From: Leucobacter luti
Lineage (GTDB): Bacteria; Actinomycetota; Actinomycetes; Actinomycetales; Microbacteriaceae
Length of the DNA stretch: 64,000 nt
NCBI RefSeq assembly: GCF_019464495.1
Contig: NZ_CP080492.1
Span: 744,001-808,000 of the forward strand
Direction of reading: 5' to 3'
Under the pieces are notes generated by a model. That model was not told the DNA's origin. It saw only the letters and a list, made by a program, of their open reading frames with translations, and ran no database searches. This document shows positions 24,897 through 32,896 of this stretch, in pieces. A program made the position numbers and the translations under genes. The stretch's first letter is position 1. Each line of letters opens with the position of its first letter.

Positions 24897-26583
24897 ACGA
24901 CCTCGGTCCGGAGTTGCCCGGTAGCGGTGCACGTGCCAGGGCTGAGCTGCTCCGCCGGCACGCGATCGCGGCGGTGTCGGATCAGCTTCGCCGCCGCGCG
25001 CTGCGAGAGCCGCGCGTGCCACCAGGACTTCGTCGGCTTCAGACAGGGTGTGCACGCCTGGCGGCAATTCCTCCGTCAGCAGCCGCAGGAGCGCAGCGAG
25101 CTGCGTCGCAAAAGAAAGGTCCATCACTTCGATGGGGTTCCCCTCCCCCGCCGAATAGTTCACGCCGCCCCCTCGGCGAGCACGAGCGGCCCAGCCGGGG
25201 GCCGCCCGACACCGGCGCGCTGCGCGCTGGGGGTCTCGTGCGAATCCGGCGCCCGCCACTCAGCGACGCGGGGGCGATCTCAGTCACCGACCAGCCGGCA
25301 GCGGCAAGCGCTTCGAGCGCAAGCTCGTCGTCGATTCCTCCGGCCACCGCCACCACCGCACCGGGCCGCAGCAGCGCGAACCCCTCGACATCGAGCGTGT
25401 GCCACACACCAGTCGCACTCACCACGACGTCCGCCTGCGGCAGCGCTGCAGCAGAAGTGTTCGCACCGAACCCGTCGTGCAGTGCGGCAAGCGCGCGCAC
25501 CGGATCCTGCTCGACCACGGTAATCTCCGCGCCCAGCGCAGCAGCGAACCGCGCAACACCCTGGCCAACGGGGCCGTAGCCGAGCACGGCCCAGTGGGTC
25601 CCCGCGATGCCGCGATAGTCAGCAGTCGCTGCGTCCCACACGTCCGCGACCGCAAACACGCAGGATTGTCCTGTGCCGATCAGATTGTCAAAGCCTGTTT
25701 TCGTGCGCGCATCATTCACCGCAATCACCGGGATCCTGAGTTCGCCTGTGGCGGCCATCTCGTGGAGCGGTCGCACACCGCTCGTGGTCTCCTCTGCGGC
25801 CGCCCTCAGCGTCGTCAGTGCGAGCTGGCGCTCCGAGTGCGCGAGGCGCACGAGGTGCGACCCATCATCGATGAGCAGCTCAGGAGCCCAATCGAGCACC
25901 GCGGCAGCATGTGCGGCGTCCATTGCCCGAGCGACGCCGTTCCCGGACACGGGCGCGAGCGGGGCAAACACGGCGACCTTGCCGGTGGCGGCGAGCGCAG
26001 CCGCCACCTCAGGGTCGGTTTCACTGACCGCGCTAAACAGCGCAACCGCACAGCCAGCCTCGGCGAGGGCAAGGGTGAACGCCGCGGTTTTCGGTTCGAG
26101 CACGAGACTCACCGCAATCCGCGGCACCGCGGCACCTGTGGCAGTTCGTAGCGCGGCAGCGAGGGTGGCAGTGGTGGGCATGCCGCGTGCCGCCCACGCG
26201 ATTTTTGCAGCGGCGTCACTCCCGCGAGGTGAGTCGATTGTACCGTCGAGGCCGACGGAGACACGTGGGAGTGGATCGGCGCGCAGCTGGGCGCCCGGGA
26301 CGTCCGCACCGCTCCTGGGCGCCTCCGTGCGCGATGCGCGGATCACCGCCTCGGGGCCGTCCACCACGGTGTCGCCGAACGCGAACTCGACCCGTGGATC
26401 CCTGCCGTCGACGATCCGGACGCCCATCCGTGTCAGGGAGGATCGGAGCGCTGCGCTCGATGCGGAGTCTGTGACGTCGAGACTCGCGATGCCGCCGGCG
26501 AGCATTCGGTTCCCCGCACGGGCTGCAGCACGGAGCGCGCGTTCAACAGCAAGCAGTCGGGGTCCATCGGTGTGCTCAGTCAA
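24894..26583 (-). CDS. S-adenosylhomocysteine-hydrolase-like protein with N-terminal extension, two apparent frameshifts
   Basis: A divergent AHCY homologue. Core motifs: ELLIDDG, EETTSG (264-269), VNDARTKTGFDN with Lys295/Asp299, and Rossmann VLGYGPVGQG (333-342). The frame then breaks. Adding one base to the G5 run at 25270-25274 and one to the C5 run at 25168-25172 restores EIAPRVAEWRAPD...LVLAEGGGVNYSAGEG...EVMDLSFATQ, the usual AHCY C-terminal core, giving about 563 residues. Residues 1-125 form an extension not found in normal AHCY. The His of the usual GHFD motif is Gly416, the His55 equivalent appears to be Val, and the C-terminal YRY tail is absent, so canonical SAH hydrolysis is doubtful. 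TTG 26583 follows AAAGGA. It is 9 nt from an amidohydrolase. Confidence 0.65.
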
Positions 26584-26587
26584 CGGC

Positions 26588-27213
26588 TCAGTCCTTTGAT
26601 TTCGTGGGAGCGGGAGTTGGCTTCTCGTCCACGTCCGGGGTGACCGTGGCCAGCTCTTTGCCTTCTTCGGTAGCAGCGTCCTCCGCGCGCAACGCGGCCC
26701 ATTGGGCGCACGCGACATCTGGGTCGCTCGGGAGTGCGAGGGCAGTGCGCGCGGCAGCCGCAGCGGCAGCGGTCTCGTCGCCCCCTTCCAGGAGTAGTCG
26801 ACCAGTGCGGTGGCATCGAGTTTCACGAGCTTGAGCGCCTGCTCACGATCATCGAGCAGCGTCCGCCGCACGTCGGCGACAGCGGCTCGCGCCGGCTTTG
26901 GCCACGTCGTTTCTTTGGGATCAAGTTGTGCCGCTGCACGCGAGCTCGCGCTCGCGACCTTTGCAAGAGCATCGGTGACACCGCTCTCGTTTGCTGGACC
27001 GCGCAGGGCCGCAATGCGCAACCGCTCAAGCTCGGCGTCGGCCTGATCCCACGCCGCATTCACCGGGCACACCGCATCGAGGTACGCGCCTCCAGCCTGG
27101 CTCGCGGTGAGCACCTCGGGTTCGGGGGGCGGCGGGGCACTGCAGGAGGCGAGGGTGAGGATCATCGCGATCCCGGCCCCCGCGACGATGGCGTGCCGTA
27201 ACGACTTGTACAC
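26588..27213 (-). CDS. Lipoprotein of unknown function, one apparent frameshift
   Basis: Probable 208-residue lipoprotein. The signal peptide has lipobox LASC, followed by a Pro-rich start (APPPPEPEV). The body is a helical, Ala/Asp-rich domain with a Cys in DAVCPVNAAWDQAD and a second Cys later in DPDVACAQWAALRAE. The frame continues correctly only if one base is added to the C5 run at 26781-26785. That converts a nonsense-like tail into ...GGDETAAAAAART... ending ...TPAPTKSKD at a TGA (26588-26590), directly before the AHCY-like gene. GTG 27213 is 6 nt after TATCCT (27220-27225). I do not recognise the family. Confidence 0.65.
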
Positions 27214-27219
27214 CTCTCG

Positions 27220-27225
27220 AGGATA
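27220..27225 (-). promoter_or_regulatory. -10 box, leaderless start of lipoprotein gene
   Basis: TATCCT on the minus strand, exactly 6 nt before GTG 27213. Confidence 0.5.
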
Positions 27226-27252
27226 GCCCGAGCGAAGTGAGAGTTCCGGGGT

Positions 27253-27258
27253 TAGGCT
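27253..27258 (+). promoter_or_regulatory. -10 box, leaderless start of GNAT gene
   Basis: TAGGCT, exactly 6 nt before ATG 27265. It also argues against the GTG at 27259 as the start. Confidence 0.55.
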
Positions 27259-27264
27259 GTGCCC

Positions 27265-27606
27265 ATGGCGAGATACACGAGTGAAGCCGAGGCAGCGGCT
27301 GACGGATTCAGCATTGTGCACGAGCCGGAGCAGCACCGCTTCGCTGTGTACCGCCGCAATGGTGACATTGAGCGACTGGTTGGCGAAGCGCACTATTCCC
27401 TTACGGAGGCAACTGCTGGGATCGCCGGCAGCATTGATTTCGACCACACCGTGGTGCGGCCAGAGTACCGTGGCACGGGTGTGTCTGGCCTCCTCGCGCA
27501 CCGTGCCGTGACTGACGACGTCGTGCGCGATCGCCGCGTGCTCGCGTCGTGCTGGTTCATCGAGGGGTATCTGGCGCGGCACCCCGAACTGCTCACAGAT
27601 CGATAG
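27265..27606 (+). CDS. GNAT-like N-acetyltransferase (small, NATD1-type)
   Basis: A 113-residue minimal GNAT-fold protein of the YjdJ/NATD1 group. It has the beta-strand/CoA-binding core FDHTVVRPEYRGTGVSGLLAHRAV (acetyl-CoA pyrophosphate loop R-G-T-G-V-S) followed by WFIEGYLARHPEL. The acyl acceptor is unknown; related small enzymes are poorly characterised. Monocistronic and leaderless, it diverges from the lipoprotein gene and ends before a bulged hairpin. Confidence 0.8.
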   Translation: MARYTSEAEAAADGFSIVHEPEQHRFAVYRRNGDIERLVGEAHYSLTEATAGIAGSIDFDHTVVRPEYRGTGVSGLLAHRAVTDDVVRDRRVLASCWFIEGYLARHPELLTDR

Positions 27607-27667
27607 CCGCGCCTGCGCGCTGCACACCACACTCGATCCTGAACGCACTCGCCCCTGCACACACGAA

Positions 27668-27702
27668 GCCTGTGCCGCTCAGCCGAGCTGAATGGCACAG
27701 GC
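27668..27702. terminator. Hairpin terminator between GNAT and DrrB genes
   Basis: GCCTGTGCC (27668-27676) pairs with GGCACAGGC (27694-27702), with an inner TCAGC/GCTGA stem separated by a 2x2 internal loop. It lies between convergent genes. Confidence 0.6.
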
Positions 27703-27763
27703 CACCGATGAGGTCGCCGAGCGTGCTCCGCTCGGTCGTTGCTGTCGCCCGACCGCACACCGC

Positions 27764-28528
27764 CTACCGGATGCGTCTGCGATACATGGCTCCCGCAGCG
27801 ACGTAGGCCACGGCGAGAATGCCGACGAGCCATGCGAGCGCGACCCAGATTTCGCCGCCAACTGGTGTGCCTTCGAACAGCGCACGGATCGTATTCACGA
27901 TCGATGTCACCGGCTGGTGCTCCGCGAACCAGGCCACAGGTCCCGGCATCGACGCCGTCGGCACGAACGCCGAGCTGATGAACGGCAGGAAGATCAGTGG
28001 GTAGCTGAACGCGCTTGCGCCGTCGACCGTCTTCGCTGCAAGGCCCGCGATGACCGCCAACCACGTGAGTGCGAGAGTGAACAACACCAAGATCCCGATC
28101 ACCAAGAGCCACGCGAGTGGCGAGGCGCCGGAGCGGAACCCGAGCAGTACGGCGACCCCGATCACAATGGCAACGGACACCAGATTTGCGGCCAGAGAGG
28201 TGAGCACGTGTGCCCAGAGGATACTGGAGCGGGAAATCGGCATGGATTGGAACCGTTCGAAGATCCCTCCCTGCAGATCAAGGAATAGACGATAGGCCGT
28301 GTACGCGACCCCAGAGGCGATCGTGATCAGCAGGATACCCGGCAGCAGGTAGTTCACGTAGGACGTGTCCGTGCCGGTGTTGATCGCACCGCCGAGCACG
28401 AAGACAAAGAGCAGCATGAGCGCGATGGGGGTCACGGCAGTCGTGATGATGGTGTCAGGACTCCGGAGGATGTGGCGAAGTGAGCGCCCCGTCAACACCC
28501 GTGTGTCGGTCAGTGCATGGGAGGTCAT
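27764..28528 (-). CDS. ABC-2 type drug/multidrug efflux permease (DrrB-like)
   Basis: A 254-residue membrane protein with about six hydrophobic segments, of the DrrB/ABC2_membrane family. The motif QGGIFERFQSMPISRSSILWAHV is the conserved cytoplasmic turn of this family. It starts at ATG 28528, four nt overlapping the DrrA-like stop (ATGA). The long open frame upstream is alternate-register noise. It acts with the ATPase as an exporter, probably of hydrophobic compounds. Confidence 0.88.
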   Translation of the reverse strand: MTSHALTDTRVLTGRSLRHILRSPDTIITTAVTPIALMLLFVFVLGGAINTGTDTSYVNYLLPGILLITIASGVAYTAYRLFLDLQGGIFERFQSMPISRSSILWAHVLTSLAANLVSVAIVIGVAVLLGFRSGASPLAWLLVIGILVLFTLALTWLAVIAGLAAKTVDGASAFSYPLIFLPFISSAFVPTASMPGPVAWFAEHQPVTSIVNTIRALFEGTPVGGEIWVALAWLVGILAVAYVAAGAMYRRRIR

Positions 28529-29307
28529 CGGTCTTCCTTTCCCGTATTGCCGACGAGGGCGAGGAAGATGTCCTCCAGCGACGGTCGTTTCTCGACGTAT
28601 TCCACGGTCGCCGCAGGCAGGAGCTGAGTCAGCTCCGCGAGGGTGCCCTGCTGGATGATCCTGCCCTCGTGCAGGATCGCGATCTGGGTGGCGAGGCGCT
28701 CTGCCTCTTCGAGGTACTGCGTGGTGAGCAGCACTGTCGTGCCACCAGACGCGAGTTCGGACACGATCTGCCACACTTCGGCGCGTGCCTGCGGGTCAAG
28801 GCCGGTGGTGGGTTCATCGAGGAAGACGACCGGTGGGTCCCCAATGAGGCTCATCGCAATGTCTAGTCTGCGGCGCATGCCACCGGAGTATGTTCCTGCG
28901 CGACGTCCCCCAGCATCAGTGAGTGCAAAGCGAGCGAGCAGCTGATCCGCGATCACCCCTGGCTGCTTCAGATGACGCAACCTGGCGACCAGCACCAGGT
29001 TCTCGCGCCCGGTGAGCACCTCGTCGACCGCGGCGAACTGCCCAGTGAGGCTGATTGCGCGTCGCACGTCAGCCGCGCCGGCTTGGACATCCCACCCATG
29101 CACCATCGCCGAGCCGGAGTCAGCTCGCAGCAGTGTGGCGAGGATCCTCACCAGAGTGGTTTTGCCAGCTCCGTTCGAGCCGAGCAACGCGCAAATACTG
29201 CCCGCACGCACGCTCAAATCGACGCCGCGGAGCACGGCGAGCTCACCGAACGACTTTGTGAGTCCGTCCACCTGAATCGCGAGTGCGGCGGGTGCGGCGG
29301 CGGTCAT
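28525..29307 (-). CDS. ABC efflux ATPase (DrrA-like)
   Basis: A 260-residue ATPase of the daunorubicin-resistance (DrrA) family. Walker A is GSNGAGKTT; the conserved DRA motif region reads ISLTGQFAAVDEVLTGRENL; the signature is YSGGMRRRLDIAMSL and Walker B VVFLDEPTTGLDP. Its C-terminus (VEKRPSLEDIFLALVG) is the usual DrrA tail. ATG 29307 overlaps the DUF1048 stop (ATGA). It forms an operon with padR, DUF1048 and drrB, so expression is likely PadR-controlled. Confidence 0.92.
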   Translation of the reverse strand: MTAAAPAALAIQVDGLTKSFGELAVLRGVDLSVRAGSICALLGSNGAGKTTLVRILATLLRADSGSAMVHGWDVQAGAADVRRAISLTGQFAAVDEVLTGRENLVLVARLRHLKQPGVIADQLLARFALTDAGGRRAGTYSGGMRRRLDIAMSLIGDPPVVFLDEPTTGLDPQARAEVWQIVSELASGGTTVLLTTQYLEEAERLATQIAILHEGRIIQQGTLAELTQLLPAATVEYVEKRPSLEDIFLALVGNTGKEDR

Positions 29308-29684
29308 GATGCGTCGCCTCCCCCAGCCTCGGCAATGGCGGTCTCGATGGCGCGAGTGAGACGAGCCCGCTCTCTGTCGATCCACTCTTTGCCCATGTAT
29401 GCGCGACTGAATGACTCGGCGAATTCGACGGGGTCTTCGCCCAGGATGTCGTGCACCGGGGTACCGTCGACCGCAGCACGCTCCCAGAGATCGACATGGT
29501 CGCCGATCATACGGATAAGCGTGTCTCCGTCGGAGATTCCGGCGTAATAGTTGAAGTACCGGTGCAGCGCTTTCACGGTGGCACGGTAAGGCTCGGGCAG
29601 CGCTTCAACGCGCGCCATATCGGACTTGTACTGCTTCTTCTGCGAGAGCGAGCCGGTCAGGGCTTCGATCCATTGTGCGGCCAT
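29304..29684 (-). CDS. DUF1048 domain protein
   Basis: A 126-residue soluble helical protein of the DUF1048 family. It contains LHRYFNYYAGISDGDTLIRMIGDHVDLWERAA, a hallmark of the family, and FAESFSRAYMGKEWI. DUF1048 genes are usually next to PadR regulators and ABC drug exporters, as here; their function is unknown. It starts at ATG 29684 with AAGGAG 8 nt upstream and overlaps the next gene by 4 nt. It is the first structural gene after padR. Confidence 0.88.
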   Translation of the reverse strand: MAAQWIEALTGSLSQKKQYKSDMARVEALPEPYRATVKALHRYFNYYAGISDGDTLIRMIGDHVDLWERAAVDGTPVHDILGEDPVEFAESFSRAYMGKEWIDRERARLTRAIETAIAEAGGGDAS

Positions 29685-29784
29685 GATGTGGCTCCTTGTA
29701 AATATCAGGGGGATGGGGGGTGCGGGGATGCTGGGATGCAGCAGGCAATGCTGCGGCGCTGCGGTCCGAGGAACGGTGTCGTTC

Positions 29785-30117
29785 TTATCCGGTCGGCACG
29801 GGGCGGAGGTGTTCGATACGTGCTGAGATGAAATCCCAGGTCTGCCAGAAATCGGCCAGCTGCTCGCGTCCGCTCACATTGAGGGAATACACCTTGCGCG
29901 GAGGCCCCTTCTCGGACGGCACCTTCTCGACGTCGACGTAGCCCTTTTGCTCGATCCGGATGAGCAGCGCATACACAGTGCCCTCCACGATGCTTTCGAA
30001 ACCCTCGTCTCGCAGCCTCGTCGTGATCTCATATCCGTAAGCTGGGCGGTCGGTCAGGATCGCGAGCACGATGCCCTCGAGTGTGCCTTTCAGCATCTCG
30101 GTCATGTGCGTTGCCAC
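29785..30117 (-). CDS. PadR-family transcriptional regulator
   Basis: A 110-residue PadR/s1-type winged-helix repressor. Visible: LKGTLEGIVLAIL, YGYEITTRLRDEGF (HTH), EGTVYALLIRIEQKGYV and KVYSLNVSGREQL. PadR proteins of this type repress adjacent ABC exporter genes until a drug binds. It starts at GTG 30117 with AAGGAG about 8 nt upstream. Three phased repeats lie directly upstream (30138-30199), the likely operator. It has a 100-nt gap to DUF1048. Confidence 0.92.
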   Translation of the reverse strand: MATHMTEMLKGTLEGIVLAILTDRPAYGYEITTRLRDEGFESIVEGTVYALLIRIEQKGYVDVEKVPSEKGPPRKVYSLNVSGREQLADFWQTWDFISARIEHLRPVPTG

Positions 30118-30137
30118 TGGTGCACTCCTTTCTACTC

Positions 30138-30199
30138 AGTGTCACTAACTACCGCTATAAAGTAACACTAAGTACCGGTAGATAGCAACACCAAGTACC
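30138..30199. promoter_or_regulatory. Three phased direct repeats upstream of padR, likely operators
   Basis: Three 16-bp copies begin at 30138, 30161 and 30184, exactly 23 bp apart. The plus-strand forms are AGTGTCACTAACTACC, AGTAACACTAAGTACC and AGCAACACCAAGTACC. They lie 21-82 bp upstream of the padR start. The minus-strand promoter box TATAGC (about 30154-30159) sits between copies one and two. Binding-site spacing of about two DNA turns suggests cooperative repressor binding. Confidence 0.7.
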
Positions 30200-30320
30200 A
30201 AACTTTTCTGGGCCTACATCTGAGCCACAGGCCCCACCGCAATGGGAGGTGCGCGGAAACACGGGCGCGAGTCCAAGGCGGTGTGCTCCGCAGCTCACCC
30301 GGCCATCGCCCTCCCGGGAG
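30200..30320. other. Short gap between padR promoter and P1B ATPase gene end
   Basis: Contains only a weak inverted repeat GGGCCT/AGGCCC near 30210-30235, a possible terminator of the metal-ATPase gene. No gene is seen. Confidence 0.3.
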
Positions 30321-32219
30321 TCAGTGCGTGCGCGCCGCGCGCAGCCCGTTCGCAATCACCACGAGCTCAGCAATCTCGTGCACCAGTACCACCGCAGCCA
30401 GCCCTAGCACCCCGGAAACGGCGAGCGGCACGAGGATGACGACAATGGCAATGGACAGCACGATGTTCTGGTTCATGATTGCCCGCCCCCGTCGCGCGTG
30501 CGCGAGAGCTTTCGGAATGAGTCGCAGATCGTGACCAGTGAATGCAATCTCGGCGCTCTGCACCGCAGCATCGGACCCCGTCACCCCCATGGCGATCCCG
30601 ACCGTCGCCCCTGCGAGGGCAGGCGCGTCATTCACCCCGTCGCCGATCATCGCCGTGGGTGCCGCGGCGGAGAATGCGGCCACGAGTTCCGCTTTGTCTT
30701 CTGGGCGGAGCGCGGCATGCACGTCAGCAATACCGGCCTGCTTCGCAAGCACAACCGCAGTTCGCGGGTTGTCGCCGGTGAGCATTGATACGCGGATGTC
30801 CCGATCCTTGAGCGCTCGCACCATCGCCGCAGCCTCGGGCCGCAACTCGTCGCGCACACCGATTACCCCCACGACAACACCGTCGCGTGCGACGAGCGCG
30901 CACGTCTGCCCGTCAGCCTCCAGGGCAGCGACATCAGACCGGAACCGGCCGGCGTCGATCCACCGCGGGCTCCCAACAGCGATGAAGTGCCCCTCCACCA
31001 GCCCCGATACACCCCAGCCAGCCTCCTCGCGCACCTGCTCTGCGACGAACAGCTGTGGCGACGCACGGGTCACTGCGCGTGCAAGCGGGTGCGTCGAAAA
31101 CTGCTCCAGACTGGCGGCCAGCTCAAGCACTCGCGCTTCGTCCACATCGCCGCCTGCAATGACGCTGCTCACCGTCGGCTCGTTCCGCGTGAGCGTGCCC
31201 GTCTTATCGAGCGCAACGTGTCGAACCGACCCGAGCAGCTCGAACGCAGCGCCGCTCTTCACAATCACCCCAAAGCGGGTCGCAGCCCCGATTGCCGAAA
31301 TTACGGTCACCGGCACCGCAATGGCAAGCGCACATGGCGAAGCTGCCACGAGCACCACGAGCGCGCGCGTGATCCACGTTTCCGGATCCCCGAGCAACGC
31401 CCCGATTCCCGCAACGAGCATCGCGAGCAGGATAACGCCCGGCACGAGAGGCTGTGCAATGCGATCGGCAAGCCGAGCACGCGCCCCGCGCTCCGCGTGC
31501 GCACGCTCAACCAACTCCACGATCGTGGTGAGCGAGTTGTCTGAGCCCGCAGCGACCGTCTCAATTTCGAGCACCCCGGAGGCATTGATCGCGCCGGCGG
31601 ACACCGGATCGCCCGGCCCCACGTCAACCGGGATTGACTCGCCGGTGAGCACCGCAGTATCAAGCGCGGAACGCCCAGCCCGCACCACACCGTCTGTCGC
31701 AATCCGCTCCCCCGGGCGCACGAGCAACCGCTGTCCGATCAGGATCGAACTCGCAGGCACATTCACCCAAGTGCCACGATCGAGCACAGTCGCTCTCTCG
31801 GGCACGAGGTGCAGCACTGCACGAAGCCCCTCACGCGCCCGGACCATCGCGGCATCCTCCAGCGCCTCGGCCAGGGCATAGAGGAACGCCAGCGCAGCCG
31901 CCTCACCCACAAAGCCGAGCACGACAGCGCCGACTGCGCTGATGGTCATCAGGAGCGCGATGCCAACAGTGCGGCGCCTGAACAGAGCCACGAGTGCACC
32001 GGGGACAAAGGTGGCGGCCCCGAGCAGCAACCCGATCCAGAATGCCACCTGACTGGCCAGGTCAGACCCGACCCACTCCAGGATGAGGCCGGCAATGAGC
32101 ATCACGCCTGACGCGGCTGGAAGCGCCAGCCCGAAGTTTCGCCACCACTTCAGCGGCGGGGAGCGCCGCGCACCACCCTCCGAGACGTGCGCGTCAGCAG
32201 CACAGCACTCTGCGCTCAT
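30321..32219 (-). CDS. P1B-type metal-transporting ATPase (probably P1B-4-like)
   Basis: A 632-residue heavy-metal P-type ATPase. Core motifs: AVLTGES, TM4 metal motif SPCALAI, phosphorylation site DKTGTLT, MLTGDN and GDGVNDAPAL. TM4 SPC rather than CPC, and a C-terminal HEIAELVVIANG, point to the P1B-4 group that moves Co/Zn/Fe/Cd-like divalent metals. HEIAE replaces the usual HEGxT. The N-terminus has Cys/His (ECCAADAH) but no heavy-metal-associated domain. It follows a CmtR-type sensor in the same direction. ATG 32219 is the best start, although the ribosome-binding site is weak and the open frame extends upstream in an alternate register. Confidence 0.88.
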   Translation of the reverse strand: MSAECCAADAHVSEGGARRSPPLKWWRNFGLALPAASGVMLIAGLILEWVGSDLASQVAFWIGLLLGAATFVPGALVALFRRRTVGIALLMTISAVGAVVLGFVGEAAALAFLYALAEALEDAAMVRAREGLRAVLHLVPERATVLDRGTWVNVPASSILIGQRLLVRPGERIATDGVVRAGRSALDTAVLTGESIPVDVGPGDPVSAGAINASGVLEIETVAAGSDNSLTTIVELVERAHAERGARARLADRIAQPLVPGVILLAMLVAGIGALLGDPETWITRALVVLVAASPCALAIAVPVTVISAIGAATRFGVIVKSGAAFELLGSVRHVALDKTGTLTRNEPTVSSVIAGGDVDEARVLELAASLEQFSTHPLARAVTRASPQLFVAEQVREEAGWGVSGLVEGHFIAVGSPRWIDAGRFRSDVAALEADGQTCALVARDGVVVGVIGVRDELRPEAAAMVRALKDRDIRVSMLTGDNPRTAVVLAKQAGIADVHAALRPEDKAELVAAFSAAAPTAMIGDGVNDAPALAGATVGIAMGVTGSDAAVQSAEIAFTGHDLRLIPKALAHARRGRAIMNQNIVLSIAIVVILVPLAVSGVLGLAAVVLVHEIAELVVIANGLRAARTH

Positions 32220-32274
32220 GCGGCACCACTCACGGCTTCTTGGCAGGTGCTTCCTGCCGGGGACACCGGAGGGC

Positions 32275-32673
32275 TCACCTGAGCCACACTTCCTCCCCCG
32301 GGCCCAGACTGACAGCCCCTTCGGCGCTCCCAGCGCAGCACCCCAGCACCCCACACCCAGGATCACTGCAAGGCACACCCTCGTCCACTGCGAGTGTGAC
32401 GGCGAGGAGAGAATGCAGAGCCGCGGCGAGGTGCGGGTCCACAATCTCGTAGCGCGTCTGCCGCCCTTCCGGCTCGGCGGCAACGATTCCACAGCCCCGC
32501 AAACACGCCAGGTGGTTCGACACATTCGTGCGGCTCAGCTCAAGTTCTCGCGCCAGCTGCGCCGGATACCCCGGGCGCTCGAGCAGCGAGAGCAAGATCC
32601 GAGATCTTGTGGGATCGGACATTGCCCGTCCCAGCCGGTTCAGAGCATCAATCCGGGAAGCAATGGTCAGCAT
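32275..32673 (-). CDS. CmtR-type ArsR/SmtB metal-sensing repressor
   Basis: A 132-residue ArsR-family repressor with the CmtR metal site: Cys57 and Cys61 in ACLRGCG of the DNA-recognition helix and Cys102 near the C-terminus, the same numbering as M. tuberculosis CmtR, which senses Cd/Pb. It also has Cys107, Cys112 and Cys113. It releases DNA on metal binding to allow expression of the downstream P1B ATPase. ATG 32673 is 6 nt after TATAGT, so the mRNA is likely leaderless. The stop lies 55 nt before the ATPase start. Confidence 0.9.
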   Translation of the reverse strand: MLTIASRIDALNRLGRAMSDPTRSRILLSLLERPGYPAQLARELELSRTNVSNHLACLRGCGIVAAEPEGRQTRYEIVDPHLAAALHSLLAVTLAVDEGVPCSDPGCGVLGCCAGSAEGAVSLGPGEEVWLR

Positions 32674-32679
32674 GCACTG

Positions 32680-32706
32680 ACTATACAGCGATCACTGACC
32701 AGTCAG
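32680..32706 (-). promoter_or_regulatory. Promoter and operator of the metal-resistance operon
   Basis: On the minus strand TTGCTG, 18-nt spacer, TATAGT (32680-32685), then 6 nt to ATG 32673. CTGAC-CA-GTCAG (32695-32706) forms a palindrome between the -35 and -10, and a further copy of CACTGAC lies at 32675-32681. This is the expected place for CmtR binding. Confidence 0.65.
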
Positions 32707-32840
32707 CAAGAACATCCCTCGGCCGCAGCACCTCGCGCACCGACCCCAGAGATCAGGCTCGCGAGGTACTGTGGCGCTTCCTGGCAACACTGGGCCGCCG
32801 CACTGACGGAATCGTCGGCACGTGGGCGGCACGGAGCACG

Positions 32841-32888
32841 AAAAACCGGGGCGTGAGGTACGCGGTCGTGCGGCGCCGCCCGCCCCGG
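32841..32888 (-). terminator. Terminator of the hypothetical gene at 32.9-33.6 kb
   Basis: In minus-strand sense CCGGGGCG (32888-32881) pairs with CGCCCCGG (32853-32846), followed by TTTTT (32845-32841). The U-tract is the clearest in the window. Confidence 0.55.
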
Positions 32889-32896
32889 AACGTCTG

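Noticed and set aside
24369..25523. 384-codon plus-strand frame antisense to the amidohydrolase and AHCY-like genes
   Set aside because: No domain, biased Arg/Pro/Ser composition, and it lies opposite well-supported genes.
25039..27660. An open frame of 873 codons on the minus strand spanning lipoprotein and AHCY-like gene
   Set aside because: It joins two genes through an out-of-frame bridge. The true stop of the lipoprotein and true end of the AHCY-like gene appear once three homopolymer runs are corrected.
30321..32525. 734-codon version of the metal ATPase beginning inside the CmtR gene
   Set aside because: The additional 100 residues are the CmtR gene read in another frame. ATG 32219 gives the usual N-terminus.
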